From: Devosia sp.
Lineage (GTDB): Bacteria; Pseudomonadota; Alphaproteobacteria; Rhizobiales; Devosiaceae
Assembly (NCBI RefSeq): GCF_028290435.1
Contig: NZ_JAQGJV010000035.1
Coordinates: 1 to 59,134, forward strand
Direction: 5' to 3'
DNA length: 59,134 nucleotides
Each line of letters opens with the position of its first letter. Position 1 is the first letter of the stretch. Below are positions 26,230-36,211 of this stretch, one piece after another. Made by a program: the position numbers and the translations under genes. The notes under the pieces are model-generated. The model saw only the letters and a list, made by a program, of their open reading frames with translations, had not been told where the DNA came from and did no database searches.

Positions 26230-26909
26230 GCTTTTCAGCCTCGATCATCACGCTGTTCCCCGACCTGTTCCCCGGCCCCCTGGGCGCTTCGGTGATCGGC
26301 CGTGGCATGGCCGACGGCCTGTGGTCGCTGGAAACGACGCAGTTGCGCGAGTTCGCCACCGACCGCCACCGCACGGTTGACGACACGCCCTCGGGCGGCG
26401 GCGCCGGCATGGTGCTGAAACCCGATATCCTGGCCGCCGCCATCGATTCTGTGGCCCCGGCTGGCGACCCGCGCCCGCGCATCCTGATGTCGCCACGCGG
26501 CAAGCCGCTGACCCAAGCCCGCGTCCGCGAACTGGCCGCCGGCCCCGGCGCCGTCATCGTCTGCGGCCGCTTCGAGGGTGTCGACCAGCGCGTCATTGAT
26601 GCCCGCCAGCTCGAGGAAATCTCGATTGGCGACTATGTGCTCGCCGGGGGCGAAGTCGCCGCCATGGTGCTGCTGGAAGCGATTGTGCGGCTGATCCCGG
26701 GGGTCCTCGGCGCTGCCGAAAGCCATGCCGACGAGAGTTTCGAAAACGGAATGCTCGAATACCCGCATTACACGCGGCCGCAGAGTTTTGAGGGCGTTGA
26801 GATACCCGCTGTGCTGACTTCCGGCGATCACGGGAAAATTGCTAAGTGGCGGCAGCAACAGAGCCTGACGCTGACGCAGGCGCGGCGCCCGGATTTACTC
26901 GAGAAGTAA
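26226..26909 (+). CDS. trmD: tRNA (guanine37-N1)-methyltransferase
   Basis: TrmD methylates G37 next to the anticodon to prevent frameshifting. In the 227-aa form, [15 protein letters not shown] opens the SPOUT domain. [28 protein letters not shown] and [11 protein letters not shown] form the trefoil knot, and the C-terminus carries the YPHYTRP and [11 protein letters not shown] segments. No ATG lies at the family start, so TTG 26226 is chosen. It overlaps the rimM TGA (TTGA) and has GGAAGAAG about 8 nt upstream. An upstream in-frame start inside rimM is less likely. Confidence 0.93.
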   Translation: MSFSASIITLFPDLFPGPLGASVIGRGMADGLWSLETTQLREFATDRHRTVDDTPSGGGAGMVLKPDILAAAIDSVAPAGDPRPRILMSPRGKPLTQARVRELAAGPGAVIVCGRFEGVDQRVIDARQLEEISIGDYVLAGGEVAAMVLLEAIVRLIPGVLGAAESHADESFENGMLEYPHYTRPQSFEGVEIPAVLTSGDHGKIAKWRQQQSLTLTQARRPDLLEK

Positions 26910-27112
26910 GCCCCGACAGTCACAAATCGGCCAAAACCCCATAGACTCCGGCCCTTTTTTCCCCTATAGCGCCGCTACTATCGCGCGCATGGGCTATTCG
27001 GACCCGTCGTGCACAAAACAAAAAGACGAAAAAACCTCCGTTGTAACCAAGACCGGGCAGTCGGGATCAGTTTCCCGAACAATGCTCCATTGAAAAGATC
27101 AGGACGGATCAC

Positions 27113-27670
27113 ATGAATATCATTCAGCAGATCAACGCCGAACAAGTCGAGGCGCTGGCCGCCAAGCGCACCCTTCCCGAATTCACCCACGGCGATACCG
27201 TCAAGGTGTGGGTCAAGATTCGCGAAGGCGAAAAAGAACGCCTGCAGGCCTATGAGGGCATCGTGATTGCCCGCACCGGCGGCGGCATCACCGAAAGCTT
27301 CACCGTGCGCAAGATTTCGTACGGCGAAGGCGTTGAGCGCGTGTTCCCGCTCTACTCCCCGAACGTAGCTTCGGTGGAAGTTCTCAAGCGCGGCAAGGTG
27401 CGTCGCGCCAAGCTGTACTACCTGCGCGATCGTCGCGGTAAATCCGCCCGTATTTTCGAATCGACCAATTCGCGTACCAAGAAGATCGAGGCCGTCGAGC
27501 GCACTGCAGCTCTCGAAGCCAAGAACGCCCGCGAGCAGGAAAAGATTGCCGCTGCCGAGGCGTTCGCCGCTGAAGCTGCAGCCAAGGACGCCGAAGCCGC
27601 AGCCGCTGCTGCTGCCGCCGCACAGGCCGCTGCTGCAGAAGCCGCCGCTGCCGAGCCCAAGGCCGAGTAA
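27113..27670 (+). CDS. rplS: 50S ribosomal protein L19 with long Ala-rich tail
   Basis: L19 sits at the 30S-50S interface. The core is clear: [22 protein letters not shown]... within residues 20-45, [30 protein letters not shown], and [17 protein letters not shown]. The protein is 185 aa against about 115-125 for the core. The last 60-odd residues are a low-complexity Ala/Glu helix. It is 203 bp after trmD, leaving room for its own promoter, and a strong terminator follows. Confidence 0.98.
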   Translation: MNIIQQINAEQVEALAAKRTLPEFTHGDTVKVWVKIREGEKERLQAYEGIVIARTGGGITESFTVRKISYGEGVERVFPLYSPNVASVEVLKRGKVRRAKLYYLRDRRGKSARIFESTNSRTKKIEAVERTAALEAKNAREQEKIAAAEAFAAEAAAKDAEAAAAAAAAAQAAAAEAAAAEPKAE

Positions 27671-27692
27671 TCTCGCCTTCGATAAGAGTTTG

Positions 27693-27722
27693 AAAAACCC
27701 GGTCGCAAGGCCGGGTTTTTTG
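27693..27722 (+). terminator. Rho-independent terminator after rplS
   Basis: AAAAACCCGG (27693-27702) pairs with CCGGGTTTTT (27711-27720) around an 8-nt loop, giving a GC stem and a run of six T. It closes the ffh-rplS block. Confidence 0.9.
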
Positions 27723-27890
27723 TTACTTGGGACCCCAAACTCCGCCTTCCCGCAGGAAGATCGGGATGGGGCGAGGTCGGAGCAATATGACGGCTCATGA
27801 CACCCCTTGGCAGTAGCCCCGCCATTTCCGGCTTTACCCCTTGTCAGGCTGCGGCCATAAAGAAGTCCCGCGTCTGAAAGTCCCAAAAGC

Positions 27891-28703
27891 ATGTCCGTTG
27901 CCGTCGTCACCTGGAACATCAATTCGGTTCGTCTGCGCCTGCCCATGGTGCTGAATTTTCTGCAGAAGTATCAGCCCGACGTGCTGATGCTGCAGGAAAT
28001 CAAATGCACCAATGACCAGTTTCCGACCAATGCCCTCACCGAGGCCGGCTATCCCCACCAGGCAGTGCATGGGCAAAAGGGCTATCACGGCGTCGCCATC
28101 GTTTCGAAGTTCCCGCTGACTGACGTATCGAGCCGCGTGTTCTGCGAAATCCCCGAATCGCGCCACGTCTCGGCGCTGACCGACCTTGGCCACGGTCCGC
28201 TGACGCTGCACAATTTCTACATTCCCGCCGGCGGAGATGAGCCCGATCCCGAGATCAATCCCAAGTTCAAGCACAAGCTCGGCTTCCTCAACGAGCTGAC
28301 GAGCTGGTTTGCCGAGCCGATCTTCCAGCGCGGCCACCTGATCGCCGGCGATTTCAACATCGCCCCGCATGAAAACGACGTCTGGAGCCATAAGCAGCTC
28401 CTCAAGATCGTCAGCCACACGCCCGTTGAAACCGAGGCGCTCAACGCCATCCTCAATGGCGGCCACACCTGGGTCGACCTGGTGCGCAAGCACGTCCCCT
28501 ATGACCAGAAGCTCTATTCCTGGTGGAGCTATCGCAGCGCCGATTGGGAAAACGCCAACAAGGGTCGTCGGCTCGACCACATCTGGTCAACGGGCGACGT
28601 CGCCGAACACAGCATCGGCGCCGAAATCATCAAGGCATTCCGCGGCTATGCTCCGCAGCCAAGCGACCATGTGCCGGTCATTGCACGGTTTGCGGGGCTT
28701 TAG
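27891..28703 (+). CDS. xth: Exodeoxyribonuclease III (AP endonuclease)
   Basis: The enzyme cuts DNA at abasic sites and removes 3' blocks in base excision repair. The 270-aa protein carries the endonuclease/exonuclease/phosphatase motifs: TWNINSVRLRL, LMLQEIKC (metal Glu), HNFYIPAGGDE, AGDFNIAPHENDVW, GRRLDHIW and PSDHVPVIA (catalytic His). Length is normal. It stands alone between the rplS terminator and a repeat-bearing gap. Confidence 0.96.
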   Translation: MSVAVVTWNINSVRLRLPMVLNFLQKYQPDVLMLQEIKCTNDQFPTNALTEAGYPHQAVHGQKGYHGVAIVSKFPLTDVSSRVFCEIPESRHVSALTDLGHGPLTLHNFYIPAGGDEPDPEINPKFKHKLGFLNELTSWFAEPIFQRGHLIAGDFNIAPHENDVWSHKQLLKIVSHTPVETEALNAILNGGHTWVDLVRKHVPYDQKLYSWWSYRSADWENANKGRRLDHIWSTGDVAEHSIGAEIIKAFRGYAPQPSDHVPVIARFAGL

Positions 28704-28731
28704 AGCCGGAGCTTACCGCAATCTCGATCTT

Positions 28732-28752
28732 CCCACGGGCTTGACCCGTGGG
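28732..28752. repeat. Small palindromic repeat, copy 1
   Basis: CCCACGGG (28732-28739) and CCCGTGGG (28745-28752) flank the loop CTTGA. The same loop and stem pattern recurs at 54020-54040. It lies in the gap after xth. Confidence 0.65.
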
Positions 28753-28877
28753 TCACTGACCAAGCGCGCATAAGCTCGTGTTTGCGGCGGAAGGCCGGCC
28801 GGTCAAGCCCGCAGGAAGATGTTGCCGCGACACGATGCGCACCAGGGCCTTGCTCAAGGAGTGCGCGAGGTCGGCTC

Positions 28878-29342
28878 CTACTTCCCGTCCCGCATCTTGG
28901 CGCCCATCGGCTCCAGCGCCCCCAGATACGCCCCAAGATCGCTCTGGATGCGCTCCACGGCGCGTTGCGCCAGGTCCGGCGACTGCTCCAGCAATTTCAG
29001 AAACGCCTGCCGCGGCACGAACAGGGTTTCGCAGTCGATCACGGCCGTAATGGTCACGGGGCGAGGCTTGGGCAGGATCAGCGCCATGGCGGAAACCACG
29101 CTGCCGGGCTCGCTGATGGCGTAGGGCTTGCCCAGCGCGCCCTGCCCCTCGGGCTTGACCTTAAGCGTGCCCGACGCCAGCACATGGGCGCCGCCCGGCA
29201 CGTCGCCGGCCTTGTAGATGACTTCGTCCGGGGCAAAGCTGCGCCGTTCGCTGGCAAAGGCCAGCAGACGTCGCTGCTCGTCGTCGCAAATATCGAAGAA
29301 TTCGGCCTGCGCAAGAACGCCGGCCGCATTGTCAAATCGCAT
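28878..29342 (-). CDS. Stand-alone cyclic nucleotide-binding domain protein
   Basis: The 154-aa protein is essentially one Crp-like cNMP-binding fold (FFDICDDEQRRLLAFASE, SFAPDEVIYKAGDVPGGAHVLASGTLKV, ISEPGSVVSAMALIL, TAVIDCETLFVPRQAFLKLL). A C-terminal helix follows, and the helix-turn-helix of true Crp regulators is absent. The usual cAMP-binding Glu/Arg cluster is not obvious, so the ligand may differ. It is likely a signal-sensing adaptor. It lies downstream of the CenR-like regulator gene, same strand, 111 bp apart. Confidence 0.75.
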   Translation of the reverse strand: MRFDNAAGVLAQAEFFDICDDEQRRLLAFASERRSFAPDEVIYKAGDVPGGAHVLASGTLKVKPEGQGALGKPYAISEPGSVVSAMALILPKPRPVTITAVIDCETLFVPRQAFLKLLEQSPDLAQRAVERIQSDLGAYLGALEPMGAKMRDGK

Positions 29343-29453
29343 ACGCCCCTAGCCCGGATGAGCACAATCGCCCGCTGACCTGGAAATCAGCCGACGCTGT
29401 TCATCCTATAGGGCATTTCTTTCCCGGCTCTGAACGGAAATTTTACCTAAAGC

Positions 29454-30137
29454 CTAAGGAACGAGGCGATATCCACCCTCTTCGGTCACCAGCAGGCGTG
29501 CATTGGAGGGATCGCGCTCGATCTTCTGGCGCAAGCGATAGATATGTGTCTCCAGCGTGTGGGTGGTGACGCGGTTATTATACCCCCACACTTCCTTGAG
29601 CAGCACGTCGCGTGTGATGGTCTTGGGACCCTGGCGATAGAGATACTTCAGGATCGAGGTTTCCTTATCGGTGAGGCGAACCTTGCCGCCGTCATTGGCC
29701 TCCAGCATCTTGGCTGCCGGCTGGAAACTGTATTGGCCGATGGTGAAAACCACGTCCTCGCTCTGGTCGTGTTGGCGCAGTGCCGCATTGATACGCGCCA
29801 ACAGCACCGGGAAGCGGAACGGCTTGGTCAGATAGTCATTGGCGCCCGATTCCAGGCCCAGGATCTGGTCGGCGTCGCTGTCGTGGCCGGTCAGCATCAG
29901 AATCGGGCTTTTGAACCCCTCGGTGCGCAGCACTTTGACCGCCTCGCGTCCGTCCATGTCGGGCAGTCCGACGTCCAGGATCATCAGGTCAATATTGTTT
30001 TCGCGCGTGACTTTGAGCGCATCATTAGCGCTACCGGCTTCAAGAATGTCGAATTCCCGGTGCTGGGCCAGTTGGTCCACAATAGTCTGGCGCAAATCCG
30101 CATCGTCATCTACCAGCAGAATGCGTCGCTTATTCAT
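29454..30137 (-). CDS. OmpR-family response regulator, CenR-like
   Basis: This 227-aa DNA-binding response regulator has a receiver with acidic pocket Asp10/Asp11, phospho-acceptor Asp55 (LMILDVGLPD) and Lys105 (YLTKPF). A winged-helix OmpR output domain follows (LTDKETSILKYLYRQ, VLLKEVWGYNNRVTTHTLETHIYRLRQ...). The conserved Hyphomicrobiales family with this VTTHTLETHIYRLRQK recognition helix corresponds to CenR, an essential envelope regulator in Caulobacter. ATG 30137 follows GGAGAAAACA; upstream codons are discarded. No kinase gene is adjacent. Confidence 0.88.
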   Translation of the reverse strand: MNKRRILLVDDDADLRQTIVDQLAQHREFDILEAGSANDALKVTRENNIDLMILDVGLPDMDGREAVKVLRTEGFKSPILMLTGHDSDADQILGLESGANDYLTKPFRFPVLLARINAALRQHDQSEDVVFTIGQYSFQPAAKMLEANDGGKVRLTDKETSILKYLYRQGPKTITRDVLLKEVWGYNNRVTTHTLETHIYRLRQKIERDPSNARLLVTEEGGYRLVP

Positions 30138-30264
30138 TGTTTTCTCCGGACAATTTCGATCAGACTTGCCATCGGTCACACTATTGCGACCTGTTTTGGA
30201 CCGGCCAATCACATCGGCGTTACATTTCAGCAACGGCACGGAGCAACAAGAGTTGCAGGCGGCA

Positions 30265-30948
30265 TCAAGTTTTTAGGCGATATCCGAACAATGCCGAGCC
30301 GACCCGCACATGGGTGGCGCCCATGGCGATGGCGGTCTCGAAATCCCCGCTCATCCCCATCGACAGCTTTTGCACCCCAGCAGCCGCGCCCAGCACCGCC
30401 AGATGCGCGAAATAAGGTCCGGTCGGCAGTCCATCGGGCGGAATGCACATCAGCCCAACCACATCGAGTCCATGCACCGTCCGGCAACGCGCCACGAACG
30501 CAGCGACCTCGGCGGGCGCGATGCCGCTCTTTTGCGTTTCGCCGCCGATATTGACCTGCACGAAGCAGGGCATTCTCTTGCCCGCGCGCTCCATCTCGGC
30601 CTTCAACACCACGGCCAATTTGTCGCGGTCCAGCGTCTGGATACAGTCGAACAGCGCCACCGCTTCGCGCGCCTTGTTGGTCTGCAATGGCCCGATCAAG
30701 TGCAGCTCGACGTCGCCGTAGCGCTCGCGCAGCCCCGGCCATTTGTCCGCGGCCTCCTGCACCCGGTTTTCACCGAACACGCGCTGCCCAGCCAGCAGAA
30801 ACGGCTCGATCTCATGCGCCTCGAAGGTCTTTGACACGGCGACAAGCGCCACGCTCGCCGTTGGCGGGCCAAAGCGCTGCTGCGCATGCTCGATCCGCGC
30901 GCGGATTTCGCTGAGTCGATCCTGAGCGTCGCTTACTGCCTGCTCCAC
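30265..30948 (-). CDS. YggS/PLPBP-family PLP-binding protein
   Basis: The family binds pyridoxal phosphate without known catalysis and helps PLP homeostasis. From GTG 30948 the product is 227 aa. The PLP Lys is Lys40 in LVAVSKTFEA. GENRVQEAADKWP, LHLIGPLQTNK, QVNIGGETQKSG, SMGMSGDFETAI and the final VRVGSALFGYR are typical. The frame is open 39 codons further, but that part has no family similarity. It is divergent from leuS. Confidence 0.93.
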   Translation of the reverse strand: MEQAVSDAQDRLSEIRARIEHAQQRFGPPTASVALVAVSKTFEAHEIEPFLLAGQRVFGENRVQEAADKWPGLRERYGDVELHLIGPLQTNKAREAVALFDCIQTLDRDKLAVVLKAEMERAGKRMPCFVQVNIGGETQKSGIAPAEVAAFVARCRTVHGLDVVGLMCIPPDGLPTGPYFAHLAVLGAAAGVQKLSMGMSGDFETAIAMGATHVRVGSALFGYRLKT

Positions 30949-31075
30949 GCTTTCGCCCTGTTTGTGTTGACCTTGGGGGGGAATTCTGATGATGGTCCGG
31001 TAACCAAAATCCCCAGCAAACGCAAGCCGCGCCGACTTTTCCTGGCGCTGCTGTCGACCCTTCAAGGACTAAAAA

Positions 31076-33694
31076 GTGAGCGGCGAACGCTACAATCCGC
31101 GCGAAATGGAACCCCGTTGGCAAAAAGTGTGGGACGAGGCCAAGAGCTTCGTCGTGCGCGACGATGATGCCCGTGAAAAGTACTACGTCCTCGAGATGTT
31201 CCCCTATCCGTCGGGCCGCATCCATATGGGCCACGTGCGCAACTATTCCATGGGCGACGTGGTGGCGCGCTATCACCGCGCCCGCGGCAAGAATGTGCTG
31301 CACCCCATGGGCTGGGACGCCTTCGGCATGCCCGCCGAAAACGCCGCCATGGAGCGCAAGGTGCATCCGGGCGCCTGGACCCGCCAGAATATCTCGGCGA
31401 TGCGGGAGCAACTCAGATCCATGGGCCTGTCGATCGACTGGACCCGTGAAATCGCCACCTGCGAGCCGGAATATTACCAGCACCAGCAGGCCCTGTTCAT
31501 CGATTTCCTCGAGGCGGGCCTCGTCACGCGCAAAAAGTCCAAGGTCAATTGGGACCCCGTGGACATGACCGTGCTGGCCAATGAGCAGGTCATCGACGGC
31601 CGCGGCTGGCGCTCCGGCGCTTTGGTCGAGCAGCGCGAGCTGACGCAGTGGTTCTTCAAGATTTCCGATTTCGCCGAGGACCTGCTGGCAGGGCTCGATA
31701 CCCTGACCGACTGGCCCGAAAAGGTGCGCGTCATGCAGCGCAACTGGATCGGCAAGTCGGAAGGGCTGCGCCTGCAGTTCGAGGTCGTGCCGAACGACAA
31801 GGCCGATGCCAGCAGCATTGAGGTCTTCACCACGCGCCCCGATACCATTTTCGGCGCGTCCTTCATTGCGCTGTCGCCAGACCACCCGCTGACCGCCCAA
31901 TTGGCCACCAATGACCCGGCTCTCGCCGAGTTCGTCGCCGAATGCCGCCGCCAGGGCACCGCGACCGAAGCGATCGAAAAGGCCGAGAAGAAGGGCTATT
32001 TCACCCAGATTCACGTGAAACACCCGGTGAAGCCGGGCGCCACCCTGCCCGTCTACGTCGCCAATTTCGTGCTGATGGAATACGGCAGCGGCGCCATTTT
32101 CGGGTGCCCAGCGCATGACCAGCGCGATCTGGATTTCGCCCGAAAATACGACCTGGCGGTGATCCCGGTGGTGTTGCCGCCCGACGCCGATGCAGCCAAC
32201 TTCGCCGTGGGCAACGAGGCTTATGTTGACGCTGGCAACATCTTCAATTCCGGGTTCCTCGATGGCCTCTCCATCGACGAGGCCAAGAAGACCGCTGCGG
32301 CCCACTTCGCTGCGCTGACCATTGACGGCAAGCCGCAGGGCACGGTCGAGGTCAACTATCGCCTGCGCGACTGGGGCATTTCGCGCCAGCGCTATTGGGG
32401 CGCACCGATCCCGATCATCCATTGCGAAGTCTGCGGCACCATTCCCGTGCCCAAGAAGGACCTGCCGGTCGTGCTGCCCGAGGACGTCACATTCGACCAG
32501 CCCGGCAACCCGCTCGATCGTCACCCCACCTGGAAGCACGTGCATTGCCCGCAATGCGGCGGAGCGGCGCGACGCGAAACCGACACCATGGACACTTTCG
32601 TAGACAGTTCCTGGTACTTTGCCCGCTTCACCGCGCCGGAGGCCGCGACGCCGACCATTCCGGGCGTGGCCAATGCCTGGCTGCCGGTCGATCAGTATAT
32701 CGGCGGCGTCGAACACGCGATCCTGCACCTGCTCTATTCGCGCTTCTTCACCCGCGCCATGAAGGCCACCGGCCACGTCGGCATCGATGAGCCGTTCAAG
32801 GGCCTGTTCACCCAAGGCATGGTGACCCACGAGACCTACAAATCGCCTGCCGGCGAATGGGTCGCGCCTGCCGAGGTGATCATCGAAACGCTGGGCGAGG
32901 ACCGCAAGGCCCTGCACCTGCATTCGGGCGAGGCGATCACCATCGGCTCGATCGAAAAGATGAGCAAATCCAAGAAGAACGTGGTCGATCCCGACGAGAT
33001 CGTCGGCAGCTACGGCGCCGATACCGCCCGCTGGTTCATGCTCTCGGATTCGCCTCCCGAACGCGATGTGCAATGGACCGAGGCCGGTGTCGAAGGCGCC
33101 AGCCGTTTCCAGCAACGCATCTGGCGGCTGGTCAGCGAAACCATCGAGATCACGAAACAGTCCGCGCACTCTGTTCGTGAATCAGATGACAATGAAGCAA
33201 AGGCCTTGCGCAAAGCCGCCCATCGCGCTGTCCACAATGTCAGCCAGGACATCGAGGGCCTGCGATTCAACCGCGCCGTGGCCCAGATTTACGAGCTGAC
33301 CAATGCGTTGGTACGCGCCTCCGGCATCGCCGCCGTAGCCCCCTCCTCGCGCCTTGCGGCACTGGAAGATGGCGTCGCCCGACTGATCCAGCTGCTGGCC
33401 CCGATGATGCCGCACCTGGCCGAAACCTGCTGGGAGGCCCTGGGCAAATCGGGCCTCGTTGCCGACGCGCTATGGCCGGACGTCGATCCGGCCCTGCTGG
33501 TCGATGATTCCGTGACCATGCCGATCCAGATCAATGGCAAGCGCCGGGCCGAAATCGTCGTCGCCAAAGGCACCGCCAGCGCCGATGTCGAGGCCCTGGT
33601 CTTGTCTCTGGACGAAATTGTCCGCATTCTGGATGGCAACGCGCCTAAAAAGATCGTCGTCGTACCAGACAGGATCGTCAATGTTGTGGTCTAA
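31076..33694 (+). CDS. leuS: Leucyl-tRNA synthetase
   Basis: LeuS charges tRNA-Leu. The 872-aa class I synthetase has the HIGH motif as HMGH near residue 50 ([16 protein letters not shown]), the CP1 editing domain with the TTRPDT signature, WYFARF, and KMSKS near residue 628 ([14 protein letters not shown]). The GTG start has AAGGAC 8 nt upstream. It is followed by lptE and holA, both overlapping, an order widespread in Proteobacteria. A parS-like site lies inside the gene. Confidence 0.98.
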   Translation: MSGERYNPREMEPRWQKVWDEAKSFVVRDDDAREKYYVLEMFPYPSGRIHMGHVRNYSMGDVVARYHRARGKNVLHPMGWDAFGMPAENAAMERKVHPGAWTRQNISAMREQLRSMGLSIDWTREIATCEPEYYQHQQALFIDFLEAGLVTRKKSKVNWDPVDMTVLANEQVIDGRGWRSGALVEQRELTQWFFKISDFAEDLLAGLDTLTDWPEKVRVMQRNWIGKSEGLRLQFEVVPNDKADASSIEVFTTRPDTIFGASFIALSPDHPLTAQLATNDPALAEFVAECRRQGTATEAIEKAEKKGYFTQIHVKHPVKPGATLPVYVANFVLMEYGSGAIFGCPAHDQRDLDFARKYDLAVIPVVLPPDADAANFAVGNEAYVDAGNIFNSGFLDGLSIDEAKKTAAAHFAALTIDGKPQGTVEVNYRLRDWGISRQRYWGAPIPIIHCEVCGTIPVPKKDLPVVLPEDVTFDQPGNPLDRHPTWKHVHCPQCGGAARRETDTMDTFVDSSWYFARFTAPEAATPTIPGVANAWLPVDQYIGGVEHAILHLLYSRFFTRAMKATGHVGIDEPFKGLFTQGMVTHETYKSPAGEWVAPAEVIIETLGEDRKALHLHSGEAITIGSIEKMSKSKKNVVDPDEIVGSYGADTARWFMLSDSPPERDVQWTEAGVEGASRFQQRIWRLVSETIEITKQSAHSVRESDDNEAKALRKAAHRAVHNVSQDIEGLRFNRAVAQIYELTNALVRASGIAAVAPSSRLAALEDGVARLIQLLAPMMPHLAETCWEALGKSGLVADALWPDVDPALLVDDSVTMPIQINGKRRAEIVVAKGTASADVEALVLSLDEIVRILDGNAPKKIVVVPDRIVNVVV
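32007..32022. promoter_or_regulatory. parS-like ParB site within leuS
   Basis: AGATTCACGTGAAACA matches the canonical 16-bp parS at 14 positions. Its inner 14 bases are the same one-mismatch variant as four other sites nearer parAB. It is 3.3 kb from the parB 3' end. Confidence 0.55.
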
Positions 33695-34181
33695 ACGCCT
33701 GCAAATCCTGAGCTTTTCGGCCATCGCACTGGTTGGCACACCATTGCTTGCCGCCTGCACGCTGACGCCCGTCTATAGCGGGCGTCTCGCCGAAAACCCC
33801 AATCTCGAATTGGCCTTTGCTGCACCGACCAGCCGCCTCGACCAGGTTGTCATTCAGGAATTGGCCCTACGCTTCGGCAAATCGCCGACGGCGCCTGTGG
33901 CAACCGTATCGACCAGCGCGAGCGGGACAACCCTAGTCGACACCGTCACCGCCAACCCCAACAAGACCTATGAAGTCACGGTGACGGCGACACTGACCAT
34001 CGAGCAAAACAACGATCCCAAGGCCAAGCCCCTGGTGCTGACGCGTAGAGCGACAGCGAACTACCAGACCGGCGCGCAAATCCTGAACGATCAGTCGGCC
34101 TATACCGAAGCCTCCGAACGCGCCGCCAAATCCGCGGCCGAATCGCTCCGGCTGGCGATCCTGGCGACGCTGACGCGCTGA
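33681..34181 (+). CDS. lptE: LPS-assembly lipoprotein LptE
   Basis: LptE plugs the LptD barrel and helps insert lipopolysaccharide in the outer leaflet. The 166-aa product has a signal peptide and a lipobox LLAAC, so the mature protein would start at Cys26. GFTPVY-like LTPVYSG follows, then an alpha/beta body and a Tyr-Thr-Glu-Ala-rich C-terminal helix. Sequence conservation of LptE is weak, but position between leuS and holA supports it. ATG 33681 lies inside leuS (14-bp overlap). Confidence 0.87.
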   Translation: MLWSKRLQILSFSAIALVGTPLLAACTLTPVYSGRLAENPNLELAFAAPTSRLDQVVIQELALRFGKSPTAPVATVSTSASGTTLVDTVTANPNKTYEVTVTATLTIEQNNDPKAKPLVLTRRATANYQTGAQILNDQSAYTEASERAAKSAAESLRLAILATLTR

Positions 34182-35203
34182 TGACGGCGCTCAAGGCCCA
34201 CGAGGTGGCGCGCTACCTGGCGCGCCCCGACCTGAGCGAGGGAATCTTCCTCGTCTACGGTCCTGATGCCGGCCTGGTTCGGGAAACCGCGCAAAAACTG
34301 GTGCGTTACTTCTCCGGCGACGATCCGCAATCGGCCAGCCTGGTGGTTCTCGACGGCAGCGAAGTCGATGCCGACCCGTCGATCCTGGCCATGGAGGCCA
34401 AATCGGTCTCGCTTTTCGGCGGCAAGCGCATCATCCGCGTGCGCGGCGCCACCAAATCTATGGTCATGACCCTGACCGAGCTGCGCGACGATCCGGCCGG
34501 CGCCGTCATCGTGCTGGAGGCGGGTAATCTGCTGCCCAAGGACGCCCTGCGGGCCCTCGTGGAGGCCGCCAGCCTTGGCCGGGCCCTGCCCTGCTACCCC
34601 GACAGCGACGAGACCCTGATCACCCTGATACGCGACACTTTTGCCAAGGAGGCAATCCGCGTCGATAATGATGTGGTGCCCGTGCTGCGCGAAATCCTCG
34701 GCAATGATCGCGAGATCACCCGGCGCGAGCTGGAAAAGCTCTGCCTCTATGCCGCCACGACCAAAACGCTGACCGCCGACGACGTCTTGCTGCTCTGCGC
34801 CGACAATGGCGCGCTGGTGATCGATACGATCCTGGATTCCACCGGCTCGGGCCATGCCGAAAAGCTGGAATTGGCCCTCAACCGGGCCTTGGCCTCGGCC
34901 GTGGACCCACAGCGCCTGCTCCGCTCCGCCGATCTGCATTTTGCCGCGCTCCGGCGCTGGCGGAGCGAGGTCGATGCCGGCAAAAGCGCGCGCGACGCGG
35001 TCAACAATGCCCGCCCCAAGCCGCATTTTTCGCGCACCGGCACCCTGGAACAGCAGGTCCGGCTCTGGTCCGACCACGCGCTGGCCACCGCCTCCGAGCG
35101 CCTGCTCCAGGCCACCGCCGACAGTCGCCGCCGGCCTTCTTTAGCAGAAGCCACCATGCGCCGGGTCCTGCTGTCGCTCTGCATGACCGCCGCGACGCAC
35201 TGA
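34181..35203 (+). CDS. holA: DNA polymerase III delta subunit
   Basis: HolA opens the sliding clamp within the clamp loader. The 340-aa protein has the delta N-terminal opening FLVYGPDAGLVRETAQKLVR, the SLFGGKRIIRVRG strand, and an AAA+-like fold without a working P-loop. Helical regions RREITRRELEKLCLYA and RRWRSEVDAGK follow. The start overlaps the lptE stop by one base (TGATG). It ends 126 bp from the convergent parB gene, with a parS in that gap. Confidence 0.93.
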   Translation: MTALKAHEVARYLARPDLSEGIFLVYGPDAGLVRETAQKLVRYFSGDDPQSASLVVLDGSEVDADPSILAMEAKSVSLFGGKRIIRVRGATKSMVMTLTELRDDPAGAVIVLEAGNLLPKDALRALVEAASLGRALPCYPDSDETLITLIRDTFAKEAIRVDNDVVPVLREILGNDREITRRELEKLCLYAATTKTLTADDVLLLCADNGALVIDTILDSTGSGHAEKLELALNRALASAVDPQRLLRSADLHFAALRRWRSEVDAGKSARDAVNNARPKPHFSRTGTLEQQVRLWSDHALATASERLLQATADSRRRPSLAEATMRRVLLSLCMTAATH

Positions 35204-35310
35204 CGCGCGCGCCGCATAAGATATTGCCGTGTAAGGATTTTCACGGAAACCACAGTCGACGCCCTCGCCCTTGTGGGAGAAATCAAGAGTGGGGGTTCTG
35301 TGAAACGTCG

Positions 35311-35326
35311 CGTTTCACGTGAAACG
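35311..35326. promoter_or_regulatory. parS site downstream of parB
   Basis: CGTTTCACGTGAAACG has the perfect 14-bp parS core; only the two outer bases differ from the canonical site. It lies 4 bp beyond the parB stop, in the parB-holA gap. Confidence 0.92.
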
Positions 35327-35329
35327 CAG

Positions 35330-36199
35330 TTAGTTCGTGCCAGTCAGCCTGAGGCAAATCCCGTCGAGCTGCTCCAGCGTCTTGTAGCGGATTTCCAGCT
35401 TGCCGCCGCGCTCGCCATGCGCCAGCGACACCGATAGACCAAGCGCATCCGACAGCCGGCGCTCCAGCGCCACCGTATCGGTGTCGCGATCATCCTTGTT
35501 CGGCTTGGCCCGCGCCGGCACGTCGCGCTGCTGGCTCAGGGCCTCCGCATCGCGGACGGAAAGCCCGCCACGCACGATCTGCTGCGCCAGCGCCGCTGGA
35601 TCGTCAGCCGTAATCAGCGTCCGCGCGTGCCCTGCCGTCAGCGTACCGCTCGCCACCATTTCCCGCACATCCTCGGGCAGTCGCAGCAAACGCAAAGTGT
35701 TGGCGACGTGCGAACGGCTCTTGCCGATCACCTGTGCCAAATCCTGCTGCGTATATTCGAACTGTTCGATCAGCTGCCCGTAACCCATTGCTTCTTCAAG
35801 CGGATTTAGATCGGCGCGTTGCACGTTCTCAATAATGGCGAGTTCGAGCGCTTCCTTGTCGCCCACATCCCGCACAATAACCGGTACGTCATGCAGGCCG
35901 GCGCGCTGCGCTGCGCGCCAGCGCCGTTCCCCAGCGATAATCTCGAAAATATTGGGATCTTCGCTCGGCCGCACCAGCAGCGGCTGCATGATGCCTTTCT
36001 CACGGATCGAATTGGTTAGCTCTTCAAGCTGGTCCGCATTGAATGTCCGCCGTGGATTGGCACGGTTGGCAATGATGACGTCCACTGGCAGCCGCTTCAC
36101 GCCGCCCTGCCCGTCGGTAACGCGGCCGCCTTCTAGCACCGCCATATCGCCAATCAGGGCGGCAAGGCCGCGGCCCAAACGTGTCGGTTTGTCGTTCAT
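35330..36199 (-). CDS. parB: Chromosome-partitioning protein ParB
   Basis: ParB binds parS near the origin, spreads, and with ParA moves sister origins apart. The 289-aa product begins RLGRGLAALIGD. It has the CTP-binding ParB/Srx fold (GIMQPLLVRP, IIAGERRWRAAQRAGL, NVQRADLNPLEEA), the helix-turn-helix (TQQDLAQVIGKSRSHVANTLRL) and a C-terminal dimer domain. It is 12 bp after parA. Several parS sites lie within 7 kb. Confidence 0.98.
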   Translation of the reverse strand: MNDKPTRLGRGLAALIGDMAVLEGGRVTDGQGGVKRLPVDVIIANRANPRRTFNADQLEELTNSIREKGIMQPLLVRPSEDPNIFEIIAGERRWRAAQRAGLHDVPVIVRDVGDKEALELAIIENVQRADLNPLEEAMGYGQLIEQFEYTQQDLAQVIGKSRSHVANTLRLLRLPEDVREMVASGTLTAGHARTLITADDPAALAQQIVRGGLSVRDAEALSQQRDVPARAKPNKDDRDTDTVALERRLSDALGLSVSLAHGERGGKLEIRYKTLEQLDGICLRLTGTN

Positions 36200-36211
36200 G
36201 CTCGCTTGTCC

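Noticed and set aside
30812..33169. 785-codon open frame on the minus strand opposite leuS
   Set aside because: It is a shadow of leuS with a Gly/His/Asp-rich product lacking domains; leuS is intact.
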